Shown here piece after piece: positions 1 to 5,621 of a DNA stretch of 5,823 bases. Under the pieces are notes generated by a model. That model worked only from the letters and a program-made list of their open reading frames with translations, searched no databases and was not told where the DNA came from. The translations under genes were made by a program, and so were the position numbers. The DNA lies in assembly GCA_016199015.1 (NCBI GenBank), contig JACQHN010000077.1:1-5823 (forward strand). The letters are read 5' to 3'. Origin of the DNA: Nitrospira defluvii (lineage in GTDB: Bacteria > Nitrospirota > Nitrospiria > Nitrospirales > Nitrospiraceae). Each line of letters opens with the position of its first letter. The first letter of the stretch is position 1.

Positions 1-1836
1 GATCAGAGTTATTCGGCCTTCCTCCAGCGATGGTACAACCGCCGACAGGTGGCCTACGTGGGCGGGAACGACGGTATGCTACATGCGTTCAACGCCGGTT
101 ATTACCATCCCGGCGATGATACGAATGCCTCCGCTCCTGCGAATACCACGGAACACGGCTGGTTCACGACTGGTCCAGCGGACAATTCCACGGGGGCTCC
201 GTTGGGAGATGAGTTATGGGGCTTCGTGCCCTATGAACTGCTCCCCCAGCTTGAGTTTTTGACTCGGGCTGACTATCAGCACACCTACTACGTGGATCTG
301 CCCCTAAAAGTCGCCGATGTGAGAATCTTCACGGATGACGGACCGACCGGAGTTCACCCTGGCGGATGGGGCACGATCCTTATCGGTGGATTCAGGATGG
401 GTGGAAGTTGCGGTGCCTGTACGGCCGGGACCGGCGCACCGCCTCTGACGGTGAATATCAGTGGAACCAATTACACCTTCTACAGCTCCTACTTTGCGAT
501 GGATATCACCAATCCCGATGCCCCCAAATTGCTCTGGTCGTTCAGCAGCTCGAATTTGGGGCTGACGACCAGTGCTCCCGCCGTGGTTCGCGTGAATCCC
601 GCGGCCGATGCCAAGGCCGGCAATACGAACGCGAAGTGGTACATGGTGGTCGGGTCAGGCCCGACCGGATATGACGCCAGTGTAGCGCAAAGCGCAAAAG
701 TCTTTGCCATCGACCTCGCGACGGGACCAGGGAGCGGCAACGGCTTAGTGACATCGTATTCAGTGGGGTCTTGGAATTCATATATTGGAGATATGACAGC
801 CTTCGATCGAGACCTCGATTATCGTCACGATGTCGTCTATTTCGGGCGAGTCATCAATGACGGTGCTCTGCCCTGGCGAGGAAAGATCTATCGTTTAACC
901 ATGGGAGCAGGTGGAGCCACCGCCAAGTTTGGCACTGTGACCAGTCCCACTCAGTGGGGCATTGCTTCAGGAGGCGGTCGCGTTCCTACCGAGATGTTGG
1001 ATACGTTTCTGTCAGGGGCGGAGATGGGACCGGTGGCGACTGCCCCATCTGTCACGGTGGATGATGCGGCGAACGTGTGGGTCTTTACCGGAAGTGGGCG
1101 CTATTACAGTGGAACGGACAAGACCGATGTATCTACCCAGTATTTCGTTGGGTTGAAGGACTCAGTGCTCAATGCCGGGTGCAATCAAACAGCCGGTGCG
1201 CTCAACTGCATGGAAAATGACCTAGTGGATGTCTCGAATGCCACGGTCTGTGTGGTCGGAATCGGCGATTGCGGACTGGCAAGCGGAACCAATCAGGTGT
1301 CCGGGGTCACCGGTGCGACGACCTTTACCGGGCTGATCGGACTCGTACAGGGCAAGGACGGATGGGTGACCAAACTGGTCGAACCGGGCAGTTCCGGTCC
1401 TCCTGTGATCCTGCCAGCTGCCATTGGTGAACGTGTGGTAAGCAGTCCGACCGTGTTCGGTGGAGTTGTGTTTTTCCCAACGTTCATTCCCACGAACGAT
1501 ATCTGCACGTCGTCTGGAACCAGCCGACTCTGGGCGCTGTTCTACAAAACAGGGAGTGCGTACCAAGAGCCGATCATTGGAACTGCCGCCTCAGGTGCGA
1601 ATCAAACTGTGAATCGATTCGGATCCTTGGGAGAGGGACTAGCGTTCGGTATCGTCGTTCACATGGGATCTGGCCGTGACGGCGGTAGCCCATTCGGTCT
1701 CCTGATTAATATGAGCCAAGGAAACTTCGGCGATTGTGCGACCTGCGGATCCGGTGGAGGTCTCCCAGGCTCGAATATCGGTGCCAATGTCGCCATTGAT
1801 CCACGTAGCCGGTACTTTTCATGGACGAACATGTAA
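1..1836 (+). CDS. pilY1: PilY1-like type IV pilus tip/biogenesis protein, C-terminal part (5' end outside window)
   Basis: The frame is open from base 1 to the TAA at 1834-1836, giving 611 residues; the start lies upstream, since PilY1 proteins usually exceed 1000 residues. PilY1 proteins sit at the type IV pilus tip, act in adhesion and control pilus extension and retraction. Visible family signatures are the propeller entry motif VAYVGGNDGMLHAF (residues ~17-30), a WGFVPYELLPQL segment (~73-84), a repeated blade pattern such as VWVFTGSGRYYSG (~359-371), and DRDLDYRHD (bases 805-831, residues 269-277). The last matches the DxDxDxxxD calcium loop known to regulate PilY1, and is followed by VVYFG and a GKIYRL strand as in the family. 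The visible part has nine cysteines, including CGAC (~137-140) and CATC (~579-582), suggesting disulfides after export. No membrane segment is seen. The next gene overlaps its end, suggesting one operon. The family call is firm; the exact role in this organism is inferred. Confidence 0.9.
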   Translation, partial: DQSYSAFLQRWYNRRQVAYVGGNDGMLHAFNAGYYHPGDDTNASAPANTTEHGWFTTGPADNSTGAPLGDELWGFVPYELLPQLEFLTRADYQHTYYVDLPLKVADVRIFTDDGPTGVHPGGWGTILIGGFRMGGSCGACTAGTGAPPLTVNISGTNYTFYSSYFAMDITNPDAPKLLWSFSSSNLGLTTSAPAVVRVNPAADAKAGNTNAKWYMVVGSGPTGYDASVAQSAKVFAIDLATGPGSGNGLVTSYSVGSWNSYIGDMTAFDRDLDYRHDVVYFGRVINDGALPWRGKIYRLTMGAGGATAKFGTVTSPTQWGIASGGGRVPTEMLDTFLSGAEMGPVATAPSVTVDDAANVWVFTGSGRYYSGTDKTDVSTQYFVGLKDSVLNAGCNQTAGALNCMENDLVDVSNATVCVVGIGDCGLASGTNQVSGVTGATTFTGLIGLVQGKDGWVTKLVEPGSSGPPVILPAAIGERVVSSPTVFGGVVFFPTFIPTNDICTSSGTSRLWALFYKTGSAYQEPIIGTAASGANQTVNRFGSLGEGLAFGIVVHMGSGRDGGSPFGLLINMSQGNFGDCATCGSGGGLPGSNIGANVAIDPRSRYFSWTNM

Positions 1837-2858
1837 CGACAGCCTTGGGGACTGCAACAGACGGGAAGGTGGGGGAACTCCGTGTCCTCGCCTTTCCTCA
1901 GGTGTCTCGTCTTGGCTTTGTGGCCCTAGCGGTTGTTGCCTGCTGGGGTTGTTCATCCTCTCCTCAGGACGGGTCGGTTGCCGAGGGCGGTACGAAGAAT
2001 AACCACCCTCCCACGGTTCGCCTTGTCACCATCGTTCCCACTCCTCTGACATTGGCTGGGCCCCTTACCGCACATGTTGCGGCTGACGATCCGGATGGAA
2101 GCGAGCCCACCAAGCGATTCCAATGGATCGTAAACGGCGCCCCTGTACTGGGTGCGACGGGGTTCGAACTGAAGCCGGACCATGTGAAGCGAGGTGACCA
2201 GGTCGCGCTCGAAGTGATTGCGTCGGATGGTCAGGCAGAGAGTGCCCCCTATCGCACCGAGCCGGTTACGGTGATGAATACTCCTCCTCTTGTCGCACAT
2301 GTGACGATTGAGGCAGATGTGCCTGAAAGAGGCAACCGGGTCCTCGCCAAGGTCGAGGCCGTCGATCCCGATCGTGACGAGATTCACTTCACGTATCGCT
2401 GGTGGCGTAACGACAAACAGGTAAAGGAAGGTGAGGAGAGCGTCCTCGATACTGCCGGGTTTGATCGAAAGGATATTGTAGCAGTCGAAGTAATCGCGCG
2501 CGATCAGGAGGCGTCGGCCCTGCCGACTCGTTCAACGCCGATCGTCTTGGGCAATTCCTCGCCGCAGATTCTGTCGAATCCGCCGGCACTCACGAATAGA
2601 GAGCTGTATGAATATGTTGTTCAAGCCAAGGATGTCGATGGAGATACTGTCAGCTATAGGCTAGAGACGGCGCCTCCTGGAATGACAATCGACAAGGTCA
2701 CGGGGCAAGTGACCTGGCTTGTGACTCCGGGCTTAGCCGGTACCCATCGCGTCAAGGTCGTGGCGGATGATGGGCAGGGCGGTACGGCGTGGCAGGAGTT
2801 TGAAGTCTCGATTCCGTCCACGGCCCAGTCGCCGACGCCCGCGCCGTCTCAAGGGTAG
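1821..2858 (+). CDS. Putative surface lipoprotein with two tandem 92-residue modules and a C-terminal putative-Ig (cadherin-like) domain
   Basis: This is 345 residues from ATG 1821, ending at TAG 2856-2858. A hydrophobic stretch LGFVALAVVACWGC (residues 31-44) after Arg30 looks like a lipoprotein signal; VVA|C41 is the better lipobox, C44 the alternative. The mature part starts Ser/Gly-rich. It then has modules at 61-152 and 153-244, beginning NHPP and NTPP and sharing a W..(N), EVIA.D pattern. A third module (245-331, beginning NSSP) has DVDGDTVSYRL, PPGMTIDKVTGQVTW and DDGQGG, typical of putative Ig (He_PIG/cadherin-like) domains. The tail is Pro/Ser/Thr-rich. No catalytic motif is visible, so a structural or binding role at the cell envelope is inferred, perhaps with the overlapping upstream PilY1. 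The start is uncertain: ATG 1821 has no Shine-Dalgarno and gives an unusually long pre-signal segment; in-frame GTG 1902 gives a compact signal peptide (318 residues). Confidence 0.75.
   Translation: MDEHVTTALGTATDGKVGELRVLAFPQVSRLGFVALAVVACWGCSSSPQDGSVAEGGTKNNHPPTVRLVTIVPTPLTLAGPLTAHVAADDPDGSEPTKRFQWIVNGAPVLGATGFELKPDHVKRGDQVALEVIASDGQAESAPYRTEPVTVMNTPPLVAHVTIEADVPERGNRVLAKVEAVDPDRDEIHFTYRWWRNDKQVKEGEESVLDTAGFDRKDIVAVEVIARDQEASALPTRSTPIVLGNSSPQILSNPPALTNRELYEYVVQAKDVDGDTVSYRLETAPPGMTIDKVTGQVTWLVTPGLAGTHRVKVVADDGQGGTAWQEFEVSIPSTAQSPTPAPSQG
2001..2552 (+). repeat. Two tandem 92-codon modules within the lipoprotein gene
   Basis: At protein level, residues 61-152 and 153-244 align without gaps at an exact offset of 92. 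Aligned identities include Asn61/153, Pro63/155, Pro64/156, Trp102/194, Asn105/197, Asp126/218, Val128/220, Glu131/223 and the VIA run with Asp136/228. The third module begins with a related NSSP at residue 245, again 92 residues on, but then diverges into a different Ig-like pattern. The DNA of the two copies is clearly diverged, so this is a domain duplication and not a recent DNA repeat. Confidence 0.7.
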
Positions 2859-2888
2859 CCTGTTCCAGGACCCTCTCCTATTTATTTC
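2852..2888 (+). terminator. Probable intrinsic terminator of the pilY1-lipoprotein unit
   Basis: AGGGT (2852-2856) pairs with ACCCT (2870-2874) and CCTG (2859-2862) pairs with CAGG (2866-2869). Together they form a 9-bp stem interrupted by a two-base AG bulge, with a TTC loop. A T-rich stretch (TATTTATTT, about 2879-2887) follows a few bases later. The TAG stop codon at 2856-2858 lies inside the 5' arm. The T-run is broken by an A and starts several bases after the stem, so termination may be partial. Confidence 0.5.
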
Positions 2889-2896
2889 CAATGATC

Positions 2897-2926
2897 TTGT
2901 TCCTGACTTTCCCGGTTTGTTAGAAT
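2897..2926 (+). promoter_or_regulatory. Candidate sigma-70 promoter with extended -10 for phoH-ybeY-ftsY
   Basis: TAGAAT at 2921-2926 matches the TATAAT -10 consensus at five of six positions and is preceded by TGT (2918-2920), giving an extended -10 element TGnTAGAAT. A weak -35 (TTGTTC, 2897-2902, three of six) lies 18 bases upstream. Predicted transcription would start near 2932-2934, downstream of the preceding hairpin and upstream of phoH. Confidence 0.5.
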
Positions 2927-2944
2927 CCCCCTATCGTCTTGGCG

Positions 2945-2951
2945 AAAGGAG
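2945..2951 (+). promoter_or_regulatory. Shine-Dalgarno candidate deciding the phoH start
   Basis: AAAGGAG is the only strong ribosome-binding motif near the phoH start. It lies downstream of the TTG at 2939, so it cannot serve that codon, and 14 bases upstream of the in-frame GTG at 2966. That spacing is longer than usual, but together with the promoter position it favours 2966. Confidence 0.5.
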
Positions 2952-2965
2952 TCTTCGACATCGGC

Positions 2966-4027
2966 GTGCGCAAGATCAAACTACGGGAAGGCACGAATAC
3001 CGCAGCCCTCTTTGGCCACCACGATCGCCACCTCAAGATCATTGAGGAAGAATTCGGTGTGCGGTTCTCGGCGCGGGGCGAAGAAGTGACGGTGGAGGGC
3101 ACGCCCGATGCCGTAAAGCAGGCGGAACGTGTACTCAATGAACTCGCCTCGCTGACAAACGAAGGATATGATCTCAGGCCGGACGATGTGACCCATGCAT
3201 TGACCGCACGGCGTCACAACCAGGACGCCTCCCTCAAAGATCTGCTGTTTAGTGCCTCCCCGATCGTCACCAAGAAACGGTTCATTGTTCCCAAGACTCC
3301 GACTCAGAAATACTACCTCGACGCCATTGAAAAGCACGACATTGTGATCGGCATTGGTCCTGCGGGAACAGGCAAGACCTACTTGGCGATGGCCATGGCG
3401 GTGAGCGCACTGATGAAGAAGGACGTCAGCCGCATTATTCTTGCCCGTCCAGCCGTCGAAGCCGGAGAGAAACTCGGGTATCTCCCCGGAGATATGTATG
3501 CCAAGATCAATCCGTACCTCCGGCCACTGTACGATGCCTTGTTCGATATGATGGATATGGAGCGGGCCAACCGTCTGATCGAGCGAGGGGATATTGAGAT
3601 TGCGCCGCTCGCGTTCATGCGAGGCCGCACCCTCAATGATTCATTTGTTATTTTGGATGAAGCTCAAAATGCCACTGCCGAACAAATGAAAATGTTCCTC
3701 ACGCGCTTAGGCTTTCACTCGAAGGCCGTGGTGACGGGGGACATCACACAGATCGACCTACCGTCCGATCGTGTGTCTGGACTCATTGAGGTGCGCGATA
3801 TTCTCCAGGACATCGCTGGTATCGAGTTTGTCTATTTCGATGAGCGAGATGTCGTGCGGCATCGTCTCGTCCAGGAAATCATTAAGGCCTACGACCGCCA
3901 TACGGTCGGTCCTGTGAACTCTGCCCAGCCCAAGAAGATCCAGATCCAAACGAAGGGCCATCGTTCGGATCCCAAGACTGCTCGTCCCGCCTCTCCCTCG
4001 TCAGGTCCTTGGGGCCAGCCGCATTAA
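2966..4027 (+). CDS. phoH: PhoH family ATPase (PhoH/YbeZ-like)
   Basis: This is a 353-residue protein from GTG 2966, close to the usual 320-355 of PhoH/YbeZ; in-frame TTG 2939 would add nine residues. PhoH proteins are cytoplasmic P-loop ATPases related to the N-terminal half of superfamily 1 helicases, tied to RNA metabolism and commonly paired with YbeY. An N-terminal KH-like segment (~20-61, containing FGVRFSARGEEVTVEG) precedes the ATPase core. Core motifs are Walker A GPAGTGKT (131-138), RPAVEAGEKLGYLPGD (161-176, a PhoH hallmark), Walker B FVILDEAQNA (~227-236) and TGDITQIDLP (257-266). All key residues are present. The C-terminal ~40 residues are basic and Pro/Ser-rich, likely a disordered tail. 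Its TAA overlaps the ybeY ATG by one base, implying translational coupling. The family assignment is very secure; the precise substrate is unknown for the family. Confidence 0.95.
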   Translation: MRKIKLREGTNTAALFGHHDRHLKIIEEEFGVRFSARGEEVTVEGTPDAVKQAERVLNELASLTNEGYDLRPDDVTHALTARRHNQDASLKDLLFSASPIVTKKRFIVPKTPTQKYYLDAIEKHDIVIGIGPAGTGKTYLAMAMAVSALMKKDVSRIILARPAVEAGEKLGYLPGDMYAKINPYLRPLYDALFDMMDMERANRLIERGDIEIAPLAFMRGRTLNDSFVILDEAQNATAEQMKMFLTRLGFHSKAVVTGDITQIDLPSDRVSGLIEVRDILQDIAGIEFVYFDERDVVRHRLVQEIIKAYDRHTVGPVNSAQPKKIQIQTKGHRSDPKTARPASPSSGPWGQPH

Positions 4028-4497
4028 TGCCGGTGGTGATCGGCATGCGGCTGACGAGGTGGCAGCTCCGCCTCGGCGCCCTCAAAAAACTCGCCGGCCA
4101 TATTCTTCAATCGGTGGGTGAAGCCGAGGCGCTACTCAGCCTCGAAATCGTGGGCGATGGTCGGATGCGCCGCCTGAATAGAACGTTTCGTCATCGCGAT
4201 AAAACGACAGATGTATTGGCTTTTGCCACGAGGGAGGGGCCTGGGCCGCCATCTCGCCTTCTTGGGGACGTCGTCATTTCTCTGCCGCAATCCATTCGCC
4301 AAGCCCGTGAGCACCAGCAGGGTCTTGATCACGAGCTGGTCGTGTTGCTCATTCATGGGGTGCTCCATCTGTGCGGGTACGATCATGAGCGGGGCGAGGG
4401 AGAGGCGCGGAGAATGGTTAGGCGAGAGCGAGCGGTGCTTCGGGGTATTGGGCCAATCCCGCGGCTGTTGGTGTCATGTGATTCCGATCGGGTATGA
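4027..4497 (+). CDS. ybeY: Endoribonuclease YbeY (rRNA maturation factor)
   Basis: The protein has 156 residues, the usual family size. YbeY is a metal-dependent endoribonuclease needed for 16S rRNA 3' maturation and 70S ribosome quality control. The zinc-binding motif HGVLHLCGYDH (residues 110-120; His110, His114, His120) fits HxxxHxxxxxH exactly. Upstream are the conserved LNRTFRHRDKTTDVLAFA block (~50-67) and LLGDVVIS (~78-85), also family signatures. ATG 4027 shares its A with the phoH stop (TAATG), indicating coupling, and gives a normal-length N-terminus. Alternatives are in-frame TTG 4009 and ATG 4045, the latter preceded by GGTGGTG. The C-terminal ~30 residues after the His motif are Arg-rich. 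The TGA at 4495-4497 is the loop of a perfect inverted repeat. phoH-ybeY adjacency is common in bacteria and supports both calls. Confidence 0.95.
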   Translation: MPVVIGMRLTRWQLRLGALKKLAGHILQSVGEAEALLSLEIVGDGRMRRLNRTFRHRDKTTDVLAFATREGPGPPSRLLGDVVISLPQSIRQAREHQQGLDHELVVLLIHGVLHLCGYDHERGEGEARRMVRRERAVLRGIGPIPRLLVSCDSDRV

Positions 4498-4504
4498 TAC
4501 CCGA
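4488..4504 (+). repeat. Perfect 7-bp inverted repeat with the ybeY stop codon as loop
   Basis: TCGGGTA (4488-4494) and TACCCGA (4498-4504) are exact reverse complements, and the three-base loop is the TGA stop of ybeY. The following bases (GTTGATTTC) lack a clear T-run, so this is not a standard intrinsic terminator. It could still be an mRNA hairpin that attenuates transcription or affects ybeY termination, transcript processing or ftsY expression. It may be chance. Confidence 0.5.
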
Positions 4505-4544
4505 GTTGATTTCAGGCTAGGACGTGTCGATCGATAGAGAAGAT

Positions 4545-4550
4545 GAGGTG
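4545..4550 (+). promoter_or_regulatory. Ribosome-binding site of ftsY
   Basis: GAGGTG lies four bases before the GTG at 4555 (six counted from the AGG core). It supports GTG 4555 as the ftsY start, which also gives the typical FtsY N-terminus MGWLQKL. Confidence 0.65.
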
Positions 4551-4554
4551 AGCG

Positions 4555-5469
4555 GTGGGGTGGCTTCAGAAACTGAGTGCCGGGCTTTCAAAAACACGCG
4601 ATGCGGTGACGGGGCAATTAGACCGGCTCCTTGGCCGGGCGGCCGATCCGGCGCTCCTGGACGAGTTGGAGGTGGCCTTGATCAGTGCGGATCTTGGCCT
4701 GCCGGTTGTGGAGCGCGTGATGGGGCAGCTGCGGGCGCAGATGCGGGGAGGCAATTTCTCTTCCGCCGAGAAAGTACGAGACCTACTGCGGCAATCCGTG
4801 CTGGACATTCTTCTTCCAACACAATCCGCTTCGATGGGGCAATTGGTGGCGCAGGGACCGCGCCCCTTCGTGATTTTGGCCGTCGGGGTGAATGGGGTCG
4901 GCAAAACGACGACGATCGCGAAGCTCGCACAGCGTTTTCGCCAAGAGGGGAAAACGCCCTTGCTCGTGGCCGGCGATACGTTCCGGGCGGCAGCGATCGA
5001 TCAATTGCAGGTGTGGGCGGACCGCATTCATGTCGATGTGATCCGCCATCGACCGGGCGCCGATCCGGCCGCAGTCGCCTACGACGGGATGACGGCTGCG
5101 AAAGCGCGTGGGTCAGACGTGGTGCTCATTGATACCGCCGGGCGGCTGCATACCAAAACCAACCTCATGGACGAGTTGCGGAAGATTAAACGCGTCGTCG
5201 CGCAAGAGTGCCGGGGCGCGCCTCATGAAGTGCTGTTAGTGTTGGATGCCACGGTCGGGCAGAATGCCATCGCCCAAGCGAAGCAGTTCCACGAGGCGGT
5301 CGGCGTGACCGGAATCGCCCTCACCAAACTGGATGGCACGGCGCGCGGCGGCATCGTGGTGGCTATTGCCGACACCTTCAAGATTCCAGTCCGGCTGATC
5401 GGAGTCGGGGAGTCCGCAGAGGATCTGCAAGACTTCGACGCTAAAGCGTTTGTCGACGCGTTGTTTTAA
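4555..5469 (+). CDS. ftsY: Signal recognition particle receptor FtsY (SRP GTPase)
   Basis: The protein has 304 residues, the length of the NG core only; the long acidic A domain of E. coli FtsY is absent, as in many bacteria. FtsY is the membrane-associated receptor that docks SRP (Ffh)-bound ribosomes and passes nascent membrane proteins to SecYEG by reciprocal GTP hydrolysis. The N domain (~1-95) starts with a likely amphipathic targeting helix (MGWLQKLSAGLSKTR). GTPase motifs are G1 GVNGVGKT (111-118), G2 DTFRAAA (141-147), G3 DTAGR (193-197), G4 TKLD (257-260) and the closing GVGE (283-286) followed by DLQDF. ATLDGTARGG-type residues after G4 are intact. DTFRAAAIDQL, and the absence of a C-terminal methionine-rich M domain, separate it from Ffh; FlhF is unlikely given the close FtsY motif fit. 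It follows ybeY after 57 bases with a good Shine-Dalgarno and is probably co-transcribed. Confidence 0.96.
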   Translation: MGWLQKLSAGLSKTRDAVTGQLDRLLGRAADPALLDELEVALISADLGLPVVERVMGQLRAQMRGGNFSSAEKVRDLLRQSVLDILLPTQSASMGQLVAQGPRPFVILAVGVNGVGKTTTIAKLAQRFRQEGKTPLLVAGDTFRAAAIDQLQVWADRIHVDVIRHRPGADPAAVAYDGMTAAKARGSDVVLIDTAGRLHTKTNLMDELRKIKRVVAQECRGAPHEVLLVLDATVGQNAIAQAKQFHEAVGVTGIALTKLDGTARGGIVVAIADTFKIPVRLIGVGESAEDLQDFDAKAFVDALF

Positions 5470-5538
5470 CTCTTCGATACTCTTCAGCGATTCCTGCTTC
5501 ATCGCCGACGCTTTCGTGCAATTCCTTCTCATCTCTTC

Positions 5539-5555
5539 AAGCCTATGCTAGGCTT
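5539..5555 (+). terminator. Perfect 7-bp hairpin downstream of ftsY, possible weak terminator
   Basis: AAGCCTA (5539-5545) and TAGGCTT (5549-5555) are exact reverse complements around a TGC loop, followed by CTTTC. The downstream arm ends in TT and the tail is pyrimidine-rich but without a long T-run. It lies 70 bases past the ftsY stop and 67 before the next gene. It could be the end of the phoH-ybeY-ftsY transcript or a regulatory palindrome. Confidence 0.4.
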
Positions 5556-5566
5556 CTTTCATGCGA

Positions 5567-5582
5567 CTTGTGCGGCCACAAG
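5567..5582 (+). repeat. 6-bp inverted repeat upstream of the response regulator gene
   Basis: CTTGTG (5567-5572) and CACAAG (5577-5582) are exact reverse complements separated by CGGC. The element lies 11 bases after the preceding hairpin and about 40 bases before the response regulator start, a position suited to an operator or a leader hairpin. No clear -10/-35 pair was found around it, so the role is open. Confidence 0.4.
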
Positions 5583-5610
5583 CCCAGGGGCGTTCCTAGC
5601 GCGAACAGCC

Positions 5611-5616
5611 GGGGAG
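5611..5616 (+). promoter_or_regulatory. Ribosome-binding site of the response regulator gene
   Basis: GGGGAG lies five bases before ATG 5622 and two before ATG 5619. The two ATG codons are adjacent and in frame; the spacing favours the second. Confidence 0.6.
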
Positions 5617-5621
5617 AAATG

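Noticed and set aside
1222..1566. Antisense reading frame within pilY1 (114 codons)
   Set aside because: Low-complexity Arg/Thr/Gly composition, no ribosome-binding context, and the + strand carries clear PilY1 blades here.
2920..3337. Antisense reading frames across the start of phoH
   Set aside because: They mirror conserved PhoH codons and show no recognisable motifs.
4493..4498. TATGAT as a -10 box for a separate ftsY promoter
   Set aside because: It matches five of six positions, but it lies inside the inverted repeat and has no -35 at suitable spacing (TTGGTG is 19 bases away, three of six). Not enough to call.
4524..5132. Long + strand reading frame of 202 codons overlapping ftsY
   Set aside because: It lies in another frame of ftsY, is composed mainly of Arg/Gly/Ala typical of out-of-frame GC-rich DNA, and shows no domain. 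ftsY motifs fully explain the region.
5236..5532. Antisense reading frame reaching from ftsY into the spacer, starting with a Lys/Glu-rich stretch
   Set aside because: Most of it is opposite conserved ftsY codons. The helix-like start comes from the pyrimidine-rich spacer and no promoter or ribosome site was evident.
5591..5606. GTTC/GAAC inverted repeat close to the response regulator start
   Set aside because: Only four base pairs with a seven-base spacer, well within chance.
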